Source of the DNA: Mycobacterium sp. 1245805.9
Lineage (GTDB): Bacteria > Actinomycetota > Actinomycetes > Mycobacteriales > Mycobacteriaceae
Assembly (NCBI RefSeq): GCF_001672915.1
Contig: NZ_LZKR01000106.1
Coordinates: forward strand, 1-35,635
Direction of reading: 5' to 3'
DNA length: 35,635 nt
Shown here: positions 8,301-15,644 of the stretch, piece after piece
How the letters are laid out: each line of letters begins with the position of its first letter
Numbering within the stretch: the first letter of the stretch is position 1
Translations under genes and position numbers: made by a program
The notes under the pieces: generated by a model
The model's input: only the letters and a program-made list of their open reading frames with translations
Database searches by the model: none
Told to the model about the DNA's origin: nothing

Positions 8301-8317
8301 GGAGAATGCTATTCTCC
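8301..8317. promoter_or_regulatory. palindromic operator candidate before APH-SDR-ACAD operon
   Basis: GGAGAAT-GCT-ATTCTCC is a perfect 7-bp inverted repeat with a 3-nt centre, 26 bp before the earliest operon start codon. Size and symmetry fit a TetR-type operator, and a TetR gene lies in the operon. There is no T-tract, so a terminator is less likely. Confidence 0.5.
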
Positions 8318-8342
8318 GCACGGAGAGTGGGGTGTGCAGCCT

Positions 8343-9374
8343 ATGACGAGTATCAGCGAAACCCAACTGGACCCGGACGTCCTCGCCCGTTGGCTGGATG
8401 CGAGCGGGGCGCCGGGCGCCGGCGAGCAACCGGTGCTGGAGCTGCTCAAGGGCGGTTCCCAGAACACGCTGTATCTGATCGAACGCGGCGGCGAGCGCAT
8501 GGTGCTGCGGATGCCGGGCGCGCGCGCCGACGCGGCCCGCATCGACGGCCTGCTCCGCGAGATCCGGCTGGTCCGCGCGCTGTCGGGCACCGACGTGCCA
8601 CACGCGGCGCTGATCGCCGCCGACGACACCGGCACCGTGCTGGGCATGCCGTTCTACGTCATGCAGGCGATCGACGGGTGGAGCCCGATGGACGGCGGGT
8701 GGCAGGCGCCGTTCGACACCGACCTGCAGGCCCGCCGCGGGCTGGCCTTCCAACTCGTCGAGGGCGCCGCCAAGCTGGGCCGGGTGGATTGGCGCGCGCA
8801 GGGCCTCGAGGGCTTCGGGCGCCCGGACGGATTCCACGAACGACAGGTCGATCGCTGGCTGACGTTCCTCGACGCCTACAAGGTGCGCGAGCTTCCCGGA
8901 CTGCACGAGGCCGCCGACTGGTTGCGCGACCACCGGCCCGACCACTACAAGCCCGGCATCATGCACGGCGACTACCAGTTCGCCAACGTGATGTTCGCGC
9001 ACGGGGCGCCGGCGCGGTTGGCGGCGATCGTGGACTGGGAGATGACGACGGTCGGCGACCCGCTGCTGGACCTCGCCTGGGCGCTGCTGGGCTACGACGG
9101 CGAGGAGCCCAGCACCGACGGGTTCTACCTCGACATGCGCGGCATGCCGACGCGCAGCGAGTTGCTCGAGCACTACGAGAAGGTCAGCGGGCTGTCCACC
9201 GAGAACATCGACTACTACCTGGTGCTGGCCAACTGGAAACTGGGCATCGTGCTGGAGAAGACCTATGCGGCGGGCGTCAAGACCGGAAAGGTCGACCCGA
9301 ACATCCAGGAGACCTTCGGGGCGATGATCCCGCGGCTCATCGCCACCGCGGCCGAGCTGGCCAGGACGCGCTGA
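8343..9374 (+). CDS. APH-fold kinase, LvaA/ACAD10-11 kinase-domain-like
   Basis: A 343-aa protein with the APH fold. The catalytic loop IMHGDYQFANVMF has Asp210 and the metal site IVDWEMTTVGDPLLDLAW has Asp231. The ATP-lysine region reads MVLRMPGA. The glycine-loop region is LLKGGSQNTLYLI. This subgroup includes the kinase domain of ACAD10/ACAD11 and Pseudomonas LvaA, which phosphorylate 4-hydroxyacyl-CoA. It is the first gene of a tight operon with an SDR (1-nt gap) and an acyl-CoA dehydrogenase, which supports that role. GTG 8334 is an alternative start; both sit after GGAGAG. Antibiotic resistance is not implied. Confidence 0.85.
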   Translation: MTSISETQLDPDVLARWLDASGAPGAGEQPVLELLKGGSQNTLYLIERGGERMVLRMPGARADAARIDGLLREIRLVRALSGTDVPHAALIAADDTGTVLGMPFYVMQAIDGWSPMDGGWQAPFDTDLQARRGLAFQLVEGAAKLGRVDWRAQGLEGFGRPDGFHERQVDRWLTFLDAYKVRELPGLHEAADWLRDHRPDHYKPGIMHGDYQFANVMFAHGAPARLAAIVDWEMTTVGDPLLDLAWALLGYDGEEPSTDGFYLDMRGMPTRSELLEHYEKVSGLSTENIDYYLVLANWKLGIVLEKTYAAGVKTGKVDPNIQETFGAMIPRLIATAAELARTR

Positions 9375-9375
9375 A

Positions 9376-10140
9376 ATGGGTTACGCGGACCAGCTTTTCG
9401 ACCTGACCGACAGGGTGGTGCTGATCACCGGGGGCAGCCGCGGGCTGGGGCGGGAGATGGCGTTCGCAGCCGCCCACTGCGGCGCCGACGTGGTGATCGC
9501 CAGCCGCAACATGGACAACTGCGTGAGCACCGCCAAGGAAATCGAGGCCGAAACCGGCCGCTCGGCCATGCCGTATCAGGTGCACGTGGGGCGGTGGGAT
9601 CAGCTCGACGGCCTGGTCGAGGCCACCTATGAGCGGTTCGGCAGGGTCGACACGCTGATCAACAACGCGGGCATGTCGCCGCTGTACGACAAGCTGACCG
9701 ACGTCACCGAGAAACTCTTCGACGCGGTGCTCAACCTGAACCTCAAGGGGCCCTTCCGGTTATCGGCGTTGGTGGGCGAGCGGATGGTCGCGGCCGGGCG
9801 CGGGTCGATCATCAACGTGAGCACGGCCGGATCGCTGCGGCCGGCCCCCGACATCGTCCCCTACGCCTCGGCCAAGGCCGGTCTGAACGCCATGACCGAG
9901 GCGCTGGCGAAGGCGTTCGGACCGGACGTCCGGGTCAACACGCTGATGGCCGGGCCGTTCCTGACCGACGTGAGCAAGGCGTGGAACCTCGAGGGGACCA
10001 AGGGCAAGCCGTTCGGGCACCTGGCGTTGCAGCGCGCCGGCGCCCCGCGCGAAATCGTCGGCGCTGCACTGTTTCTGGCGTCCGACGCCTCCAGTTTCAC
10101 CACCGGCTCGATCCTGCGGGCCGACGGCGGAATTCCTTAG
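9376..10140 (+). CDS. short-chain dehydrogenase/reductase
   Basis: A 254-aa classical SDR. The cofactor motif TGGSRGLG is at residues 18-25, NNAG at 96-99, and the catalytic YASAK at 163-167, with a preceding INVST Ser at 149. The C-terminal LFLASDASSFTTGSILRADGG is typical. It likely interconverts a keto group and a hydroxyl on an acyl-CoA or similar substrate. Position between the APH kinase (1-nt gap) and the acyl-CoA dehydrogenase (15-nt gap) parallels LvaD, which reduces a 4-oxoacyl-CoA. The substrate assignment is inference. Confidence 0.9.
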   Translation: MGYADQLFDLTDRVVLITGGSRGLGREMAFAAAHCGADVVIASRNMDNCVSTAKEIEAETGRSAMPYQVHVGRWDQLDGLVEATYERFGRVDTLINNAGMSPLYDKLTDVTEKLFDAVLNLNLKGPFRLSALVGERMVAAGRGSIINVSTAGSLRPAPDIVPYASAKAGLNAMTEALAKAFGPDVRVNTLMAGPFLTDVSKAWNLEGTKGKPFGHLALQRAGAPREIVGAALFLASDASSFTTGSILRADGGIP

Positions 10141-10155
10141 TGATAGGAGATTCGA

Positions 10156-11439
10156 ATGTCTTGGGATTTCTCCACCGAACCGGAGTTCGAAAAGAAGCTG
10201 GACTGGATCCGCGAGTTCGTCCGCGAGGAGGTCGAACCCCTCGAGGTGCTGTTTCCGGGGTGTGAGTTCCTGCCGCTCAACGACGAGCGGCGCCGAATCG
10301 TCGATCCGCTCAAGCAGCAGGTCCGCGACAACGGCCTGTGGGCACCGCATTTGGGCCCGGAGCTGGGCGGGCAGGGGTTCGGCGCGGTCAAGCTGACGCT
10401 GATCAACGAGATCCTCGGGCGCAGCCCGTGGGCGCCGATCGTGTTCGGGACGCAGGCGCCCGACACCGGCAACGCGGAGATCATCGCCCGCTTCGGAACC
10501 CAGGACCAAAAGGACCGCTATCTGTCCGGTCTGCTGTCCGGGGAGATCTTTTCCTGCTTCTCGATGACCGAACCGCAGGGCGGCGCGGACCCCCGCGTCT
10601 TCACCACCCGCGCGGTCCGCGACGGGGACGACTGGATCATCACCGGGCGAAAGTACTTCTCCTCCAACGCCTCCGTCGCGTCGTTCTTCATCGTCGTCGC
10701 GATCACCGACCCCGACGTGCCCGTCCACCAGGGCGCCTCGACGTTCCTAATCCCGGCAGGCACCCCGGGCCTGAACGTGGAGGCCACCCACCACCTGGTC
10801 GGCGCCGACCCCCACGAGCCGGGGCATTCCCTGGTCCGATACGACGGGGTCCGTCTGCCGTCGGCCGCGCTGCTCGGCGAACCCGGGCAGGGCTTCCTGA
10901 TCCTGCAGACCCGCCTGGCCGGCGGTCGGCTGCACCACGCGATGCGCTCGATCGGAATGGCGCAACGCGCCGTCGAGATGATGTCGCGACGCGCGAAAAG
11001 CCGCTTCACCCAAGGCAGCTCGCTGGCCGACAAGCAGTTGGTGCAGGAGTTCGTCGCCGACTCCTATACGGAGCTGATCCCGTTCCGGCTGACCGTCCTG
11101 CACGCCGCCTGGCTGATCGACAACGGCGACGAGCACGCCGCCCGCGCCGAGATCGCCGCCTGCAAGATCCTGGCGTCGCAGGTGCTCAAATCGATTGCGC
11201 TGCGGGCGATTCAGGTCCACGGTGCTCTGGGTCTGACGGACCAGCTGCCACTGGTGAACGTGCTGCTCGGCGGCATCGCGCTGGGCCTGGCCGATGGTCC
11301 GACCGAGGCCCACAAGGTCAACCTGGCCCGGATGCTGCTCAAGGGCTACGAGGCCGAAGAGGGCGACTGGCCCAGCGAGATGCTGGACGTGCGGCTCGAG
11401 GCGGCGCGCGCCAAATACGGTGAGCTCGTTGGCCAGTAG
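10156..11439 (+). CDS. acyl-CoA dehydrogenase, ACAD10/11/LvaC-like
   Basis: A 427-aa flavoenzyme. CFSMTEPQGGADP at about 134-146 and DDWIITGRKYFSSNA at 158-172 form the acyl-CoA and FAD-binding middle domain. RAIQVHGALGLTDQLPL in the last quarter is the FAD dimer region. Where classical members have the catalytic Glu in YEGT, this protein has LADGPTEAH with Asp380, a feature I associate with ACAD10/11 and LvaC. These may remove phosphate from 4-phosphoacyl-CoA rather than only dehydrogenate. ATG 10156 has AGGAG at a good distance. Third gene of the operon; the end overlaps the TetR gene by 20 bp. Confidence 0.9.
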   Translation: MSWDFSTEPEFEKKLDWIREFVREEVEPLEVLFPGCEFLPLNDERRRIVDPLKQQVRDNGLWAPHLGPELGGQGFGAVKLTLINEILGRSPWAPIVFGTQAPDTGNAEIIARFGTQDQKDRYLSGLLSGEIFSCFSMTEPQGGADPRVFTTRAVRDGDDWIITGRKYFSSNASVASFFIVVAITDPDVPVHQGASTFLIPAGTPGLNVEATHHLVGADPHEPGHSLVRYDGVRLPSAALLGEPGQGFLILQTRLAGGRLHHAMRSIGMAQRAVEMMSRRAKSRFTQGSSLADKQLVQEFVADSYTELIPFRLTVLHAAWLIDNGDEHAARAEIAACKILASQVLKSIALRAIQVHGALGLTDQLPLVNVLLGGIALGLADGPTEAHKVNLARMLLKGYEAEEGDWPSEMLDVRLEAARAKYGELVGQ

Positions 11440-12043
11440 CAGGGTCACCGCGGCGGTCGAGCGCGCCCTGGACGACCGCCAGCGCGAGGCGACCGAGGAG
11501 GTCGAGCGCATCCTGGCCGCGGCGGTGCGGGTGATGGAACGCGTCGCGCCCGAGGCGCCCCGGGTCAGCGACATCGTCGCCGAGGCCGGTTCGTCCAACA
11601 AGGCGTTCTATCGGTATTTCGCCGGCAAGGACGATCTCATCCTGGCGGTCATGGAGCGCGGCGTGGCCATCGTGGTGTCCTACTTGCAGCACCAGCTGGC
11701 CAAGGAAACTCGCGCGCAGGACAAGGTCGCGCGCTGGATCGAGGGCATGCTCGCGCAGGTCGCCGACCCGCGCCTGATCCGGAAGAGCCGCGCCGCCGCC
11801 GGTCAGATGTCGACGGGCACCAACTGGCGTACGGTCGATGAGGACATGATGCGGCCGCTGCGGGATCTGCTGGTCGAACCCATTGCGGCGCTGGGTAGTA
11901 GCGATGTCGACCGCGACGTGCAGGCGGTGTTCTGCTGCACCTCCGCGATGCTGCGTCGATACGTGGGGTCGACGGATCGCCCCGGCCCCGATGACATTGC
12001 CCACGTGGTGCGTTTCTGCCTCAAAGGGTTGGGCGTCGACTGA
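11420..12043 (+). CDS. TetR-family transcriptional regulator
   Basis: A 207-aa protein with an N-terminal helix-turn-helix: RVSDIVAEAGSSNKAFYRYFAGKDDLILAVME at about residues 42-73. The C-terminal ligand domain is not recognisable. GTG 11420 is taken as the start, inside the end of the acyl-CoA dehydrogenase gene; TTG 11429 is an alternative. The TGA overlaps the next gene's ATG (TGATG). As an operon member it probably autoregulates the cluster, and the 8301-8317 palindrome is the natural operator candidate. An acyl-CoA-type inducer would be expected by context only. Confidence 0.85.
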   Translation: MSSLASSRVTAAVERALDDRQREATEEVERILAAAVRVMERVAPEAPRVSDIVAEAGSSNKAFYRYFAGKDDLILAVMERGVAIVVSYLQHQLAKETRAQDKVARWIEGMLAQVADPRLIRKSRAAAGQMSTGTNWRTVDEDMMRPLRDLLVEPIAALGSSDVDRDVQAVFCCTSAMLRRYVGSTDRPGPDDIAHVVRFCLKGLGVD

Positions 12044-13017
12044 TGCGCGCTGTCGTGTGTCGCGCCTACGGGCCGCCGGAAGACCTGGTGCTCGCCGACG
12101 TTGACGAGCCCGTCGCGGGTCCCGGTCAGCTGGTGGTGCGGGTGCACGCCGCTGCGGTCAACTTCCCCGACGTGTTGTTGATCGCGGGCAAGTATCAGGT
12201 CAAGATTCCGGTTCCGTTCGTCCCGGGCAGCGAGCTGGCCGGCGAAGTGGTGGCCGTCGGCGACGACACCCCGTTTCACCCCGGGCAGCGGGTGTCCGCG
12301 ACCACCCCCACCGGCGCGTTCGCCGAGCGGGCGCTGCTCGATTCGAGAGCGGCCGCGCTGATACCCGACGGCGCCGACTTCGCCTCGGCCGCGGCGTTCG
12401 GCGTCACGTACCGCACCGCCTATCACGCGCTGCGCTCGATCGCCGAAGTGGCACAGGGTGATTGGGTGGTCGTGCTGGGCGCTGCCGGCGGTGTGGGGCT
12501 GGCGGCCGTCGACCTGGCCGTCGCGATGGGCGCCCGCGTGCTGGCGGCCGCGTCCAGTCGGGAGAAACTCGAGCTGTGCCGTCGGCGCGGCGCTGAGGCC
12601 ACCGTCGACTACGACCACGAAGACCTCAAGACGCGCATCCGCGAGCTCACCGGTGACGCCGCCCGGCTGGTCCTGGACCCCGTCGGCGGGCCCTACGCGG
12701 AGCCCGCGCTGCGCGGCCTGGCCCGCGGCGGCACCTTCATCACGCTTGGCTACGCCGCGGGCACCATCCCGTCCATCCCGCTGAACCTGGTCCTGCTCAA
12801 GGGAATCACCGTCCGCGGCATGGAGATCCGCACCTTCATGGCCGACCGTCCCGACGACGCCGCGCGCGACATGCGGGAGCTGGAGCAGATGTTCGCCGCC
12901 GGCACGGTCCGGCCCTACATCGGCGCGCGCTTCCCCCTGTCCGAGGCCCCGGCCGCGCTGCGGCATGTGGCTGAGCGAAAGGTGCTGGGCAAAGTCGTCA
13001 TCGACGTCGCACCTTAG
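12043..13017 (+). CDS. zinc-independent medium-chain oxidoreductase (NADPH:quinone reductase-like)
   Basis: A 324-aa MDR-family protein. The N-terminal catalytic domain (PEDLVLADVDEPVAGPGQ, AAAVNFPDVLLIAGKY) lacks the structural zinc cysteines. The Rossmann motif GAAGGVGLAAV is near residues 146-156. LVLDPVGGPYAEPALRGL and GYAAGTIPSIPLNLVLLK are typical of quinone oxidoreductase-like proteins. Its start overlaps the TetR stop, so it is the last gene of the APH-SDR-ACAD-TetR operon. It may act on an enoyl or enone intermediate; the true substrate is unknown. Downstream is a palindrome and a convergent alkylsulfatase gene. Confidence 0.88.
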   Translation: MRAVVCRAYGPPEDLVLADVDEPVAGPGQLVVRVHAAAVNFPDVLLIAGKYQVKIPVPFVPGSELAGEVVAVGDDTPFHPGQRVSATTPTGAFAERALLDSRAAALIPDGADFASAAAFGVTYRTAYHALRSIAEVAQGDWVVVLGAAGGVGLAAVDLAVAMGARVLAAASSREKLELCRRRGAEATVDYDHEDLKTRIRELTGDAARLVLDPVGGPYAEPALRGLARGGTFITLGYAAGTIPSIPLNLVLLKGITVRGMEIRTFMADRPDDAARDMRELEQMFAAGTVRPYIGARFPLSEAPAALRHVAERKVLGKVVIDVAP

Positions 13018-13022
13018 CTCCC

Positions 13023-13082
13023 GCGAGCAGACACAGAATCGCACAAGAGCGGCTGCGGTTATGCGATTCTGCGACTGCTCGC
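13023..13082. terminator. long inverted repeat between convergent genes
   Basis: Arms of 21 bp (13023-13043 and 13062-13082), GCGAGCAG-ACA-CAGAATCGCA and its near-complement, pair except for two central positions around an 18-nt loop. It lies between two converging genes and probably works as a bidirectional terminator. Confidence 0.7.
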
Positions 13083-13090
13083 CCGGGTGA

Positions 13091-14965
13091 CTAGGGCGTG
13101 ACGATGTTGAAGGCCGGGTCGGGCTGGTCGAGTGCGCCGAGGAACGCCTGCAGCGCCGCCTGGTCACCCGAGATCTCCAGCCCCGGTGACGTGAAGTCAC
13201 CCATCGCCGCGGCCAGCAGGCGAAACTTGCTGGCGGCGTTGACCGTAACGGTCGCCGTGGCGGCGTCCGCAGCCACCCGGCGGTAGACGAGCACCCCGTT
13301 GCGCAGGCTGAGCCGGTAGTTGGCGCCCGCGTCGGCGAAGCTGATGTCGACGGCGATGTCGAGGTCCCAGCTGCGCGGGCCGTTGACCCGGATGGCGAGG
13401 CTGTCGAAGATCTGCTCGGGCGTCAGCTGAGAGAGCATCGTCGGCGACGCGACCTGGACCGCGGTGCCGAAGTTGCCGTCACGCAGTTCGGCGGCCCCGC
13501 TCAGGAAGAAGTTGCGCCAGGTGGCGTTCTCCGCGCCGTAGGCCAGCTGTTCGAGCGTGTCGGAGTACAGCGCGCGGGCGCCCGCGTGCGCGCTGTCGGT
13601 GAACACCGCGTGATCGAGAAGTGTTGCCGCCCAACGGAAGTCACCGGTGTCGAAGGCCGCTTGGGCGAGCTCGACGACCCGGTCTATGCCGCCCATCGCG
13701 GCGACGTAGCGGGGGGCGATCGCCTCCGGCGGATGGGGCCACAGCCGCGCCGGGTTGCCGTCGAACCACCCCATGTAGCGCTGGTAGACCGCCTTGACGT
13801 TGTGGCTGACCGAGCCGTAATACCCGTGCGTGTGCCAGGCGCGCTCCAGCGCGGGCGGCATCCGAAACGCCTCGGCGATCTCGGCGCCGGTGTATCCCTG
13901 GTTCAGCAGCCGCAGCGTCTGGTCGTGCAGGTAGGCGTACAGGTCGCGTTGCAGCGAAAGGAATTCGACGATGTCCTTCCGGCCCCAGGTGGGCCAGTGG
14001 TGCGAGGCGAACACCACGTCGGCGCGGTCGGCGAACGTGTCGATGGCCTCGGTGAGGTAGCCCGACCAGGCGTGCGGGTCGCGCACCAGCGCGCCGCGCA
14101 GGGTCAGCAGGTTGTGCAGGTTGTGGGTGGCGTTCTCGGCCATGCACAGCGCGCGGAACCGCGGGAAGTAGAAGTGCATCTCGGCAGGCGCCTCGGTGCC
14201 GGGCGCCATCTGGAACTCGATCTCCACGCCGTCGATGGTGTGCTTCTCGCCGGTCTCGCGGATGTCGACGGTAGGGACGATGATGCCGACCTCGCCGGTG
14301 GACGCGGCCTGACCAAGACCGCAACCGACGTGGCCCTGCGGGCCGCGCGCCAGCATGGAGCCGTACATGTAGGTCGCGCGCCGCGTCATCGCCGGGCCGG
14401 CATAGACGTTTTCCTGGACGGCGTGCGCGGTGAAGCCCTCCGGGGCCAGCACCGCCACCGCGCCGCTGTCCACGTCGGCCTGCGAGGTGACGCCGAGAAC
14501 GCCGCCGAAGTGATCGACGTGGCTGTGGGTGTAGATCACTGCGACGACGGGACGGTCCCCGCCGCGGTGCGTCCGATACAGGTTCAGCGCCGCGGCCGCG
14601 ACCTCGGTGGATATCAGCGGGTCGATGACGATGACGCCGGTGTCACCCTCGACGAAGGTGACGTTCGAGATGTCCAGTCCGCGGACCTGGTAGATGCCCG
14701 GGACCACTTCGTAGAGGCCCTGCTTGGCGGCCAGCGTCGATTGGCGCCACAGGCTCGGGTGCACGGACGTCGGCGCGTCACCGGTGAGGAAGGAGTAGGC
14801 GTCGTTGTCCCACACCACGCGGCCGTCGGCCGCCGTGATGACGCACGGGGACAGGGCGGCGATGAAGCCGCGATCGGCGCTCTCGAAGTCCCTCGTGTCG
14901 TCGAACGGCAGGACGTGTTCGCGATGGGCCGACTCGATGACTGCGGCCGGGGGTTTGTGATCCAC
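13091..14965 (-). CDS. alkylsulfatase, SdsA1-type metallo-beta-lactamase fold
   Basis: A 624-aa protein. An N-terminal metallo-beta-lactamase domain carries THSHVDHFGG at 146-155, the di-zinc HxHxDH motif, with further ligands expected in AENATHNLHNL and ASHHWPTWG. A helical dimerisation segment follows (AYLHDQTLRLLNQGYTGAEIAE), and then a C-terminal SCP2-like domain (about 500-624). This is the domain order of SdsA1-type sulfatases, which hydrolyse primary alkyl sulfates. Corresponds to Rv3762c. Start GTG 14965. No clear signal peptide, so probably cytoplasmic. Confidence 0.92.
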   Translation of the reverse strand: MDHKPPAAVIESAHREHVLPFDDTRDFESADRGFIAALSPCVITAADGRVVWDNDAYSFLTGDAPTSVHPSLWRQSTLAAKQGLYEVVPGIYQVRGLDISNVTFVEGDTGVIVIDPLISTEVAAAALNLYRTHRGGDRPVVAVIYTHSHVDHFGGVLGVTSQADVDSGAVAVLAPEGFTAHAVQENVYAGPAMTRRATYMYGSMLARGPQGHVGCGLGQAASTGEVGIIVPTVDIRETGEKHTIDGVEIEFQMAPGTEAPAEMHFYFPRFRALCMAENATHNLHNLLTLRGALVRDPHAWSGYLTEAIDTFADRADVVFASHHWPTWGRKDIVEFLSLQRDLYAYLHDQTLRLLNQGYTGAEIAEAFRMPPALERAWHTHGYYGSVSHNVKAVYQRYMGWFDGNPARLWPHPPEAIAPRYVAAMGGIDRVVELAQAAFDTGDFRWAATLLDHAVFTDSAHAGARALYSDTLEQLAYGAENATWRNFFLSGAAELRDGNFGTAVQVASPTMLSQLTPEQIFDSLAIRVNGPRSWDLDIAVDISFADAGANYRLSLRNGVLVYRRVAADAATATVTVNAASKFRLLAAAMGDFTSPGLEISGDQAALQAFLGALDQPDPAFNIVTP

Positions 14966-15138
14966 GGCAACACACTGCCATTAATGCGCCCGTCGGTGGA
15001 AGGACGCGTGCAGAGCTGGTGGGTTAACCGATGCGAAACAATTTCGCCGAACCTCTTTTCTGGGGCACGGCAAACTTGCATACTGCCTTGACGGTTCTCA
15101 ATGCCGAGGACCGCAACAATTCGGGCAAAGGAGAACAG

Positions 15139-15612
15139 GTGAAGCGTGGACTGACTGTGGCGGTAGCCGGAGCGGCGATTCTGGCCGCAGGCATTTCCGG
15201 GTGTTCGAGCAACAAGTCGAGCACGAGCGGTAGCGCGAACGGCACGTCGGTTGCGGTTGCCACCCCCGGAAGCGGCGCGGCGGCGCCGACGGTGACCATC
15301 GACGGCAAGAACCAGAACGTGACCGGCTCCGTCGTGTGCACGACGGTCGGCGGCAACACGACCATCGCGGTCGGTGGAGCGGCGACCGGCATCTCCGTCG
15401 TGCTCGCCGGTGACAACACGGTGAAGTCCGTCGGGCTCGGCAACGTCAACGGCGTGACGCTCGCGTACGCGCAGGGCTCCGGCCAGGGCAACGCCTCGGC
15501 GACCAAGAACGGCAACAGCTACAAGGTCACCGGCACCGCCACCGGGGTTGACATGGCCAACCCGATGCAACCGGTGAACAAGCCGTTTGAAATCGACGTG
15601 ACTTGCTCTTAG
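15139..15612 (+). CDS. lpqH: 19 kDa lipoprotein antigen LpqH
   Basis: A 157-aa lipoprotein: [18 protein letters not shown], then a lipobox ISGC and SSNKSSTSG, so Cys22 should be lipidated. The mature part has the family's [26 protein letters not shown] and the end FEIDVTCS, with two Cys likely bridging. It corresponds to Rv3763, a surface-exposed TLR2-active glycolipoprotein in pathogenic mycobacteria. GTG 15139 follows AAAGGAGAAC, a good ribosome site. A CATACT box at 15079-15084 could be its -10 with a leader of about 50 nt. Convergent with tcrY. Confidence 0.96.
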   Translation: MKRGLTVAVAGAAILAAGISGCSSNKSSTSGSANGTSVAVATPGSGAAAPTVTIDGKNQNVTGSVVCTTVGGNTTIAVGGAATGISVVLAGDNTVKSVGLGNVNGVTLAYAQGSGQGNASATKNGNSYKVTGTATGVDMANPMQPVNKPFEIDVTCS

Positions 15613-15644
15613 CCCGCTGAGTCGGCGGGCAATCGCTCGTAACC

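Noticed and set aside
7383..9173. 596-aa minus-strand ORF
   Set aside because: Runs antisense through the methyltransferase and kinase genes; no family features.
13586..15091. 501-aa plus-strand ORF
   Set aside because: Antisense shadow of the alkylsulfatase; Val/Arg/Gly-rich composition and no domain.
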